Shown here: piece by piece, positions 1 through 5,183 of the stretch
Position numbering within the stretch: position 1 is the stretch's first letter
Layout: each line of letters opens with the position of its first letter
NCBI GenBank assembly: GCA_947365485.1
Contig: CANAXK010000126.1
Location: 1-5,183 of the forward strand
DNA: 5,183 nt
Reading direction: 5' to 3'
From: an uncultured bacterium
GTDB lineage: Bacteria; Cyanobacteriota; Vampirovibrionia; Gastranaerophilales; Gastranaerophilaceae
Notes under the pieces: model-generated
Seen by the model: the letters and a program-made list of their open reading frames with translations, nothing else
Told to the model about the DNA's origin: nothing
Databases searched by the model: none
Position numbers and translations under genes: made by a program

Positions 1-1606
1 CTGCAATCACAGGGTGCTGGTTGATTGATTCTCTGTCCGTCTTTGTTAGCGGTTCTTTTTTTCTCAAAATGTCTTTTGGAAGCATTGTGTTTCCGATATC
101 ATACAGAAGAACTGCAATTTTGAGCTTGTCAAGGTTGGCTTTGGATAGCTCAAACCTTTTGGCAAGTAGCGCTGCAAGCTGGACTTTCTGCTTCACCCCT
201 CCTGCGGTGTGCTCCGGATTGTAGCTTGAAACAAGAGTGTCAGCCACCTGATACAATTTTTCGTTGTTGATATTCATCTCTTGAAGTTTGCGGCTTAAAA
301 GCTGCGCTGTACCTTCATCAACAGGGATTCTGTGCTTAGTAAGGATATCTGCAAAAGTATTAATTGCGATTTCTTCCCAAGATGTTTCGTAAGCGGGTTT
401 TGCGATTGTAACCCTGTTTCTGCCGTTTCTTTTAGATTCATACATTGCCTGATCCGTGAGCTCAAGAAGCTCTTCAATCTCTTCCGAGTGCTCTAAATAG
501 GTTGCAACGCCTAAGCTTGCTGTGATGTACCCGATTTTTTCAAGCTCGATACTTTCAATAGCTTTTCTGATACGCTCTGCAGCTACGGCGCCTCCCGCTG
601 AATCAACACCCGGGAGAATTATGTTAAACTCTTCTCCGCCCATTCTTGCAGCCACGTCGATTGAGCGTGCGTTGTTTTTCAGGACTTCTGCAATGGTTTT
701 GATAGCCAAATCACCGTAGTTGTGCCCGTAAACATCGTTGATTCGTTTCAGGTGGTCCAAATCAAGCCCGATTACAGTAAATTTCTGGTTCTGGCGGTTA
801 GCACGGACGGCTTCTTTTTTGATAAAATCTTCGAAATACCTTCTGTTATACAAGCCTGTCATGCCGTCTGTGATTGCCTGTTCTTTTACAGCCTGAAACA
901 GGTCTGCAATGGTAATTGCAAGCTCAATTTGTTTTGCAAACAGGCTCAAAAAGTCAATTTCGCTTCCGCTCACGGTCTCACGTGATGAAAAAACTATCAA
1001 AGAGCCAAAATGTACCTGTTTTGAGGACAAAGGTACAAGTATATATGACTTCATTTTTGAATCTTTGATAAAGGCATTCACTTTTTCAGCTTCAAGCTCC
1101 GGCAGGAAACCGCAAATCAGGCTGGAAAGGTTTTGTGACTGATAAATCTGGTTATTATTAACAGCGTTTTTAAGCTCAGGAATATGAGGGAATTGGAGTT
1201 TATAGTCGTCGATATCGCACTTAAAGAACTCTGAAAATCGTTTTTGCAGGGTGAGATGGGAATCTTCCTGAGAAGCTGCCACGATTTGAAGATAATTTCC
1301 TTCAACATCGGATTTTTGTTTCACAATGAAGCTGTGCAAATACCCAAGCTCGCCCTGTAAGCTGTTTACAATTGCGTTCAAAACGCTTGACAGGGGTTTT
1401 GAGGAGTTCATCATATCCCAGATATGCTGCAAAGTGAGCATCTGTTTGTTTGCACGCTCAAGCTCTTTAGTTCTAAGTACGATTTCTGCTTCCAGCTTGG
1501 CGTTTCGCTCATAAACCTCCAGCAGAGATTGTTTTCCTGAATATACAGAGGATTCAACCTGATCTATTCTGTTTTTAAAATTTCTTATACTATCGAAGAA
1601 ACCCAA
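1..1606 (-). CDS. GAF-GGDEF diguanylate cyclase with C-terminal degenerate HD-GYP-like domain (3' end beyond window)
   Basis: Read on the minus strand, one uninterrupted frame of 535 codons runs from a TTG at 1604-1606 to the left edge, so the C-terminus is missing. Residues about 28-57 look like a charged amphipathic coiled coil. Residues about 60-235 resemble a GAF-type sensor domain. Residues about 243-402 are a GGDEF domain: D-x-M-T-G-L-Y-N-R-R-Y-F begins at D247, the active-site loop is GGEEF at 323-327, and an RxxD motif (R-S-I-D) lies five residues before it, the spacing of the c-di-GMP inhibitory I-site. GGEEF is a functional variant in this family, so cyclase activity (2 GTP to c-di-GMP) is likely. 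From about residue 455 the chain follows the HD-GYP pattern (L-L-x-D-I-G, I-L, L-T, H-P at 531-532). However, the HD histidine is Tyr502 before Asp503, the usual lysine after DIG is Asn506, and the upstream helix has Gly470 where a histidine is expected. There is no membrane segment, so it is probably cytosolic. The input sensed by the GAF domain is unknown. Confidence 0.88.
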   Translation of the reverse strand, partial: MGFFDSIRNFKNRIDQVESSVYSGKQSLLEVYERNAKLEAEIVLRTKELERANKQMLTLQHIWDMMNSSKPLSSVLNAIVNSLQGELGYLHSFIVKQKSDVEGNYLQIVAASQEDSHLTLQKRFSEFFKCDIDDYKLQFPHIPELKNAVNNNQIYQSQNLSSLICGFLPELEAEKVNAFIKDSKMKSYILVPLSSKQVHFGSLIVFSSRETVSGSEIDFLSLFAKQIELAITIADLFQAVKEQAITDGMTGLYNRRYFEDFIKKEAVRANRQNQKFTVIGLDLDHLKRINDVYGHNYGDLAIKTIAEVLKNNARSIDVAARMGGEEFNIILPGVDSAGGAVAAERIRKAIESIELEKIGYITASLGVATYLEHSEEIEELLELTDQAMYESKRNGRNRVTIAKPAYETSWEEIAINTFADILTKHRIPVDEGTAQLLSRKLQEMNINNEKLYQVADTLVSSYNPEHTAGGVKQKVQLAALLAKRFELSKANLDKLKIAVLLYDIGNTMLPKDILRKKEPLTKTDRESINQHPVIA

Positions 1607-1614
1607 TTCCGCTG

Positions 1615-1620
1615 TCCTTT
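1615..1620 (-). promoter_or_regulatory. Shine-Dalgarno site that fixes a TTG start
   Basis: On the minus strand AAAGGA lies 8 nt before the TTG at 1604-1606. An in-frame TAA at 1619-1621 rules out any start further upstream, and the first in-frame ATG is only at residue 56, past the start of the coiled coil. The SD site together with the stop makes TTG the best start for the GAF-GGDEF protein. Confidence 0.75.
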
Positions 1621-1638
1621 AATTCTTATTACTGTTTT

Positions 1639-1668
1639 AGTATAACATATTTTAAACCCAGGATTCAA
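1639..1668 (-). promoter_or_regulatory. Sigma-70-type promoter with extended -10 for the GAF-GGDEF gene
   Basis: On the minus strand there is a -35-like TTGAAT (1663-1668), an 18-nt spacer, and a -10 TATACT (1639-1644) preceded by TG plus one base (1645-1647), an extended -10 element. The -10 matches the consensus at five of six positions and the -35 at four. Transcription would start near 1632, giving a leader of about 25 nt that just contains the SD site. It lies in the only gap between the tRNA and this gene, which suggests the gene has its own promoter rather than depending on the nadBC transcript. Prediction from sequence only. Confidence 0.6.
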
Positions 1669-1690
1669 CATCCACCTTCCAAAATAAATC

Positions 1691-1764
1691 CCTCCTTGAC
1701 GGGAATTGAACCCATGACCTCAGGCTTCGGAGACCTGCGCTCTATCCAACTGAGCTACAAGGAG
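1691..1764 (-). tRNA. tRNA-Arg (anticodon CCG)
   Basis: The minus strand folds as a complete 74-nt cloverleaf. The acceptor stem is CTCCTTG paired with CAAGGAG. The D arm is GCTC/GAGC around AGTTGGATA. The anticodon stem is CAGGT/GCCTG with a 7-nt loop CTCCGAA. A 5-nt variable region follows, then a T arm ATGGG/CCCGT around TTCAATT. The anticodon CCG is at 1728-1730 and reads the Arg codon CGG. The discriminator base is G at 1691 and the following bases are not CCA, so the CCA end must be added by nucleotidyltransferase. The 5' end lies 8 nt after the nadC stop codon with no terminator between, so the tRNA may be processed from the nadBC transcript, although a promoter inside nadC cannot be excluded. 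Confidence 0.95.
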
Positions 1765-1772
1765 GTATTTAT

Positions 1773-2603
1773 TTACATATCTAATCCTAAATCAAGTGTA
1801 GGTGCTTTTGCAACTATTGCGCTTGAAGAAATTATGTCAACTCCTGTTGATGCAATGTCGTGCATTGTAGCAAGGTTAACGTTTCCACTAGCCTCAACAA
1901 TCGCTCTGCCGTTAATCAGCTTTACGCACTCTATCATTGTATCAAGACTCATGTTGTCCAACATAATAATGTCTGCACCGCAGGCAACAGCTTCCTTGAC
2001 CTGTTCAATAGTATCGCATTCAACCTCAATTTTGTGCGCATGAGAAATGTGTTGTCTCAATTTCTCAACAGCTTTTGTAAGTGAGCCTGCATATTTGATG
2101 TGGTTGTCCTTAATCATTGCGCAGTCTGAAAGGTTAAATCGGTGCAAGCTTCCGCCGCCAGTCTTTACTGAGTATTTCTCAAAAGCGCGGAACCCTGGTG
2201 TGGTCTTTCTTGTGTCAACGATTTTTGCCTTGTATTCACCGACAGCCTTCTGATATTTGTTTGTTTCTGTTGCAATCCCGCTCATACGCTGGATGTAGTT
2301 CAGAGCTGTTCTTTCGCCCATAAGTATGTATCTTGCAGGGCCTTTGATGTCAGCAATTTTGTCACCTTTTTTTATCTCATCACCGTCGTTAAAGTAAAAT
2401 TTTATTTCAATCTTTGGAGAAAGAATTCTGAACACTGTCTCAAAAACATTTTTACCACAGAAAATGCCGTCAACACGGGTGTTCAGTGTGCAGGTCATTT
2501 CGTCTTCTTCGTTTGTCAGGTAATCGGTTGTTATGTCTCCGAATCCAATGTCTTCCTGAAGCGCGTTTTTAACATGGTCTTCTATAAAAAAATTGTTTAA
2601 CAT
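1773..2603 (-). CDS. nadC: Nicotinate-nucleotide pyrophosphorylase, carboxylating (quinolinate phosphoribosyltransferase)
   Basis: NadC converts quinolinate and PRPP to nicotinate mononucleotide, CO2 and pyrophosphate, the third step of de novo NAD synthesis in the cytosol. The 276-residue length is normal for the family. Family motifs are visible in order: E-D-I-G-F-G-D at 17-23, E-R-T-A-L-N at 97-102 followed by S-G-I-A-T at 108-112, D-T-R-K-T-T-P-G-F-R at 130-139, GGGxxHR at 149-155, K165 with D-N-H at 166-168, E-V-E at 193-195, L-D-N at 215-217, E-A-S-G-N at 237-241 and T-G-V-D at 253-256. These cover the quinolinate-binding Arg/Lys/His cluster and the acidic Mg-PRPP residues. The segment after T-G-V-D reads I-I-S-S-S-A-I-V-A-K where many homologs have a V-G-A-L-T-H-type loop. 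The start is the ATG at 2601-2603, overlapping the nadB end by 7 nt, which indicates co-transcription and probable translational coupling. Confidence 0.97.
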   Translation of the reverse strand: MLNNFFIEDHVKNALQEDIGFGDITTDYLTNEEDEMTCTLNTRVDGIFCGKNVFETVFRILSPKIEIKFYFNDGDEIKKGDKIADIKGPARYILMGERTALNYIQRMSGIATETNKYQKAVGEYKAKIVDTRKTTPGFRAFEKYSVKTGGGSLHRFNLSDCAMIKDNHIKYAGSLTKAVEKLRQHISHAHKIEVECDTIEQVKEAVACGADIIMLDNMSLDTMIECVKLINGRAIVEASGNVNLATMHDIASTGVDIISSSAIVAKAPTLDLGLDM

Positions 2604-4210
2604 AAAATTAATTCCTTCTCTCTTGTTATATCAGAATGCTGCGCGTCTGTTTGTGTGACCGGAAAGTCTGAACGTGAATGCGCGCCGCGTGATTCTTTTC
2701 TGTTCAAAGCCCCTTCTACAATCAAAGAAGCTGCTGTTAGCATGTTTCTGTATTCGTACTCGTCCTGATTGAGGCATTTTCTGTTCCTCTGAAATTCCTG
2801 CTTGTATTGGTTAATTAAGCCTTGAGCCTTTAACAAGTCAGCCTCGTTTCGGATTATCCCGACATTTGACCACATCAAATCCTTGAGTTTCTGCTTGAGA
2901 ACCTCTGTGTCGTAATCAACCTCGCTCAATGGATAAGAATACAAATCAATTGTTTTCATGATGTTTTCATCAATCTTTTTAGGAGTTGTGAGATTTGCAA
3001 AAGAAAGATAGTCTGCAAGCTCATAAGCGCATACAACGCATTCAAGAAGCGAGTTGCTTGCCAGTCTGTTTGCTCCGTGCAATCCTGTTGACGCGCATTC
3101 CCCGATTGCGTATAAGCCCTTTACAGAAGTCCTTCCTTCCACTGTTGCTTTTATCCCGCCCATTGAATAGTGAGCAGCAGGGGCAACAGGTATCGGCTTT
3201 TTAGAAATATCAATCCCGTTTTCGATGCAGCGTTTGGAAATCGTTGGAAAACGTTTGAATAGCTTGTTTTGGTCAATAATTGACGCGTTTAGAAACACAT
3301 TGAACGAGTGGTTTTTCTGCATCTCGCTGAAAATAGCCCTTGTTACAATGTCTCTAGGAGCAAGCTCCCTTTTGTCATGGTATTTTGACATAAACTGCTC
3401 GCCTGTTGTGTTGACGAGTTTTGCACCCTCACCGCGTACTGCCTCTGAAATCAGGAATCTGTTCTTGTTGTCAGGGCTTATTGCAAGAGCCGTTGGGTGG
3501 AATTGCACAAACTCCATGTCCTGAATAATCGCTCCTGCGTTGTAAGCAAGGTCAATTCCGTCTCCGGTAGCTCCGTCAGGATTGGTCGTAAATTTGTACA
3601 ACTGACCGAGCCCACCCGTTGCAAGGATTACAGCGGATGTGTAAACGATTTCGTGCTCGCCGGTGAGTTCATTATAGAGAATAATACCTTTGCATTCGCT
3701 GTCAGAATTTACCAGAAGCTCAACTGCCATAGAGTTTTCAACAACAGTTATGTTGCTGTCATTGCGCACATCTTTGCAAAGCGCTGTTGTGATTCCTTTT
3801 CCGGTCGCGTCACCTCCGGCATGCAGAATCCTTCTGATGCTGTGTGCTGCTTCCAGAGTGAATGTCAGGTCTCCGTCAGGATTTGTGTCGAATTTTACCC
3901 CGTTTGCAATCAGGTCGTTAACAACTTCGTCTGATGCCTCTGAAATGTATTCTACAGCCTTTCTGTCGTTCAGGCCTGCGCCGGCTTTGAGGGTGTCCTG
4001 AACATGGGATTCCACGCTGTCTTCAGGATTTTGATGAACAACTCCGACTATTCCGCCTTGAGCATATTTTGAGTTGCTTTCGCCCAGCTCTGATTTTGTT
4101 ACCAGAAGAACTCCATCGGGTAAATTAATTTGCTGTGATATTTTCAATGCTGCATAAAGTCCTGCTGCACCGCTTCCTACTACTACCACGGAATATTCGG
4201 AATATTTCAT
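2597..4210 (-). CDS. nadB: L-aspartate oxidase
   Basis: NadB is a cytosolic FAD enzyme that oxidises L-aspartate to iminoaspartate, using oxygen or fumarate as electron acceptor, and passes the product to NadA for quinolinate synthesis. The 537-residue protein is full length. The N-terminal dinucleotide fold has G-S-G-A-A-G at 12-17. The FAD/substrate region includes H-S-I-R-R-I-L-H-A-G-G-D-A-T-G at 123-137, A-T-G-G-L-G-Q-L-Y at 197-205 and T-G-D-G at 215-218. Catalytic-domain motifs are E-F-V-Q-F-H-P-T at 233-240, S-E-A-V-R-G-E-G at 255-262, E-L-A-P-R-D-I-V at 282-289, H-Y-S-M-G-G at 347-352 and H-G-A-N-R-L-A-S-N-S at 378-387. Glu120 in T-L-E-A-A-H-S corresponds to the glutamate that distinguishes aspartate oxidases from fumarate reductase flavoproteins. 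The C-terminal helical domain ends with R-G-A-H-S-R-S-D-F-P at 508-517. It overlaps nadC by 7 nt. nadA is not in the window. Confidence 0.97.
   Translation of the reverse strand: MKYSEYSVVVVGSGAAGLYAALKISQQINLPDGVLLVTKSELGESNSKYAQGGIVGVVHQNPEDSVESHVQDTLKAGAGLNDRKAVEYISEASDEVVNDLIANGVKFDTNPDGDLTFTLEAAHSIRRILHAGGDATGKGITTALCKDVRNDSNITVVENSMAVELLVNSDSECKGIILYNELTGEHEIVYTSAVILATGGLGQLYKFTTNPDGATGDGIDLAYNAGAIIQDMEFVQFHPTALAISPDNKNRFLISEAVRGEGAKLVNTTGEQFMSKYHDKRELAPRDIVTRAIFSEMQKNHSFNVFLNASIIDQNKLFKRFPTISKRCIENGIDISKKPIPVAPAAHYSMGGIKATVEGRTSVKGLYAIGECASTGLHGANRLASNSLLECVVCAYELADYLSFANLTTPKKIDENIMKTIDLYSYPLSEVDYDTEVLKQKLKDLMWSNVGIIRNEADLLKAQGLINQYKQEFQRNRKCLNQDEYEYRNMLTAASLIVEGALNRKESRGAHSRSDFPVTQTDAQHSDITREKELILC
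2613..2619 (-). promoter_or_regulatory. nadC Shine-Dalgarno site inside the nadB 3' end
   Basis: On the minus strand AGAAGGA lies 9 nt before the nadC ATG, within the last codons of nadB. It supports the ATG at 2601-2603 and shows that nadC can initiate on its own ribosome site within a nadBC transcript, although termination of nadB at the overlap would also deliver ribosomes there. Confidence 0.7.
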
Positions 4211-4221
4211 TATTTCTGTTT

Positions 4222-4227
4222 CACCTC
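4222..4227 (-). promoter_or_regulatory. nadB Shine-Dalgarno site
   Basis: On the minus strand GAGGTG precedes the ATG at 4208-4210 by 11 nt, slightly longer than ideal. The protein begins directly before the flavin-binding beta strand, so this start gives the expected N-terminus. Confidence 0.65.
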
Positions 4228-4233
4228 AAGCCT

Positions 4234-4262
4234 GATATACAATAATATTTTAGAACAAACAA
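4234..4262 (-). promoter_or_regulatory. Weak candidate promoter for nadBC
   Basis: In the 83-nt gap between the TPR gene and nadB, the minus strand has TTGTTT (4257-4262), a 17-nt spacer and TATATC (4234-4239). The matches to consensus are poor (three and four of six), but the spacing is right and the start would fall just upstream of the nadB SD site. No GC-rich hairpin with a T run occurs in the gap, so read-through from the TPR gene is equally possible. No riboswitch-sized leader is available. Confidence 0.3.
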
Positions 4263-4293
4263 GGTGCTTAGGACATTAATTAATTATTAAGAT

Positions 4294-5082
4294 TTATTTG
4301 ATAGGAAGAGCAAGTATCTTCGGATGAAGCGCATCATAGATTATTGAATCGTTTTCATCTATTGATGGTGAATATTCTTTTGCAAGCTTCACATCGTTTT
4401 CGTAGCCTTTCATATCGCCAATAGCTTTTTTAAGCTTGGCTCTGTCCATATATGCTCTCGGATTATTTTTCTTTCTATCAATTAATAAGTCCCATGCCCT
4501 GATTGCTACATCATAGCGTTTCAATGATGCGTACAACTCCGCAGTACAAGCAAAACCTACGTAAGCTGTAGGGTCTTTGTCAAGTATAGCATTACAGTAT
4601 GATAAAGCATCCCTGTAGTTCCCATTTTCTTTAAGAAGCATAGCAACTTTCAAATTATCATTGAATTCAATGTTTCCGGAATTCAAAAAGTCGTTCAAAG
4701 CACCTTTATAATCACCGACATAAAGCTTGATGTAAGCTCTGTCTTTGTAGAGAGTTTTTAATTCATAGTCATTAACATAGGCAGGAATTGTTTTAATAGC
4801 CAAATCCATTTCTGTAATAGCTCTTTGGGCGTTCTTGCCTTTGTACATTCTGGCTATATAAATCGCATTATTCCTGTGGAAAATATACTCTGTGCTTTTG
4901 TTGTTATTAGTGATGTTTGCAAAAAAGTGCTTAACGTGGTTTCCGTAAAAACACATCTCCATGAACTTGTTTCCGGGAGGCGTAAATAACCACACAACAA
5001 GCAAAAATACTGCAATAATTATTGTAAGTAGCCGTATATCATCCTTTCGGCTGGGTTTGTTGTAATTTGATATTATTCCCAT
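4294..5082 (-). CDS. Membrane-anchored TPR-repeat protein, function unknown
   Basis: This 262-residue protein is not recognised as a named family. The N-terminus is short and charged (K9, R12, K13, R17), followed by one hydrophobic segment at about 18-33. There is no lipobox and no clear signal-peptidase site, so it reads as a signal anchor. By the positive-inside rule the rest of the protein would face outside the cytoplasm. From about residue 70 to 239 there are roughly five degenerate 34-residue helical hairpins of TPR type, starting near residues 72, 108, 143, 174 and 208. They show recurring patterns such as G-D-Y-K-G-A-L, G-N-Y-R-D-A-L, K-R-Y-D-V-A-I and G-D-M-K-G-Y. TPRs are protein-binding scaffolds, so a role in an envelope complex is possible but unproven. 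The start is the ATG at 5080-5082, with a purine-rich but weak SD (GAGAG) about 9 nt upstream. It is on the same strand as nadB, separated by 83 nt, and probably unrelated to NAD synthesis. Confidence 0.8.
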   Translation of the reverse strand: MGIISNYNKPSRKDDIRLLTIIIAVFLLVVWLFTPPGNKFMEMCFYGNHVKHFFANITNNNKSTEYIFHRNNAIYIARMYKGKNAQRAITEMDLAIKTIPAYVNDYELKTLYKDRAYIKLYVGDYKGALNDFLNSGNIEFNDNLKVAMLLKENGNYRDALSYCNAILDKDPTAYVGFACTAELYASLKRYDVAIRAWDLLIDRKKNNPRAYMDRAKLKKAIGDMKGYENDVKLAKEYSPSIDENDSIIYDALHPKILALPIK

Positions 5083-5155
5083 GCACTACACTCTCTTTCT
5101 CTTATTTATATTGTATATAAAATTTATAAAAAAATAAAGCATGTTTAAAAAAATA
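5083..5155 (-). promoter_or_regulatory. Very AT-rich upstream region, probable promoter zone of the TPR gene
   Basis: This stretch is almost entirely A and T, with several overlapping -10-like hexamers on the minus strand (for example TATAAA near 5100-5110) but no -35 box that stands out. A promoter for the TPR gene is expected here, but its exact position cannot be chosen from sequence. Long T runs on the minus strand (around 5128-5152) could also act as a terminator tail for an upstream gene, but the only possible stem is short and A/T-paired. Confidence 0.35.
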
Positions 5156-5183
5156 TTAAGCAAACTTTGAAATAACCTGTGAA
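5156..5183 (-). CDS. Possible C-terminal codons of an upstream gene (partial)
   Basis: On the minus strand one frame entering from the right edge reads S-Q-V-I-S-K-F-A and then TAA at 5156-5158, a plausible protein end followed by AT-rich intergenic DNA. Only eight codons are visible, and another frame is also open for a similar distance, so this is a weak call that the flanking sequence would settle. Confidence 0.25.

Noticed and set aside
21..1514. Several plus-strand open frames (21-224, 522-719, 722-985, 909-1142, 1326-1514) and minus-strand frames 295-477 and 1117-1308
   Set aside because: They lie antisense to or out of frame with the long GAF-GGDEF frame, have no recognisable domains, and are explained as shadows of that gene.
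1607..1690. Rho-independent terminator after the tRNA
   Set aside because: Only a 4-bp GGAT/ATCC stem is found and no T run follows it, so the gap holds the promoter for the next gene but no supportable terminator.
1696..2043. Plus-strand open frame of 115 codons
   Set aside because: It runs through the complement of the tRNA and of nadC, both of which are firmly identified on the minus strand.
3497..4001. Plus-strand open frames of 145 and 103 codons opposite nadB
   Set aside because: nadB is full length with all family motifs on the minus strand. The antisense frames show low-complexity shadow composition and no SD site worth noting.
4211..4293. NAD-sensing riboswitch or NiaR/NrtR-type operator upstream of nadB
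   Set aside because: The gap is only 83 nt, mostly A/T, without a riboswitch-like set of helices or a clear operator palindrome. The TTAATTAATTATTAA stretch at 4276-4290 is A/T simple sequence.
5120..5170. Terminator hairpin for a gene off the right edge
   Set aside because: The GTTT/AAAC and AAA/TTT arms give a weak, bulged, A/T-only stem. The T run is present, but the stem is not convincing enough to annotate.
1..5183. CRISPR array, insertion sequence, prophage or defence system
   Set aside because: No direct repeat series, terminal inverted repeats, transposase, integrase or attachment-site duplication is visible. The tRNA has no repeated 3' end elsewhere in the window that would suggest integration.

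Overview
The window is a moderately AT-rich bacterial segment in which every supported gene lies on the minus strand, so transcription runs from high to low coordinates. Long stretches that are open on the plus strand are antisense shadows. In transcription order it holds: the AT-rich upstream region and possibly the last codons of a gene off the right edge (5156-5183); an unrecognised protein with a single membrane anchor and TPR-like repeats (4294-5082); nadB, L-aspartate oxidase (2597-4210); nadC, quinolinate phosphoribosyltransferase (1773-2603, overlapping nadB by 7 nt); a tRNA-Arg(CCG) only 8 nt after the nadC stop (1691-1764); and a large GAF-GGDEF-HD-like signalling protein that starts with TTG at 1606 and runs off the left edge.

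The metabolic core is nadB-nadC. NadB oxidises L-aspartate to iminoaspartate, NadA (not present here) condenses that to quinolinate, and NadC converts quinolinate plus PRPP to nicotinate mononucleotide. The two genes overlap and are almost certainly co-transcribed. The tRNA follows so closely, with no terminator between, that it may be carried on the same transcript. The diguanylate-cyclase-like gene has its own convincing extended -10 promoter between it and the tRNA, so it is probably a separate unit.

The organism cannot be fixed from the sequence alone. The AT-rich intergenic DNA, SD-led starts, a tRNA gene lacking an encoded CCA end, and a NadC C-terminus with an S-S-S-A segment would fit a non-photosynthetic relative of Cyanobacteria (Melainabacteria/Vampirovibrionia type). 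This is an inference of modest strength; other Gram-negative-like gut or environmental lineages remain possible.

No mobile element, CRISPR array or defence system is visible. The most unusual item is the leftmost protein: an apparently competent diguanylate cyclase (GGEEF plus RxxD I-site) joined to an HD-GYP-like domain whose visible metal and phosphate-site residues are substituted.
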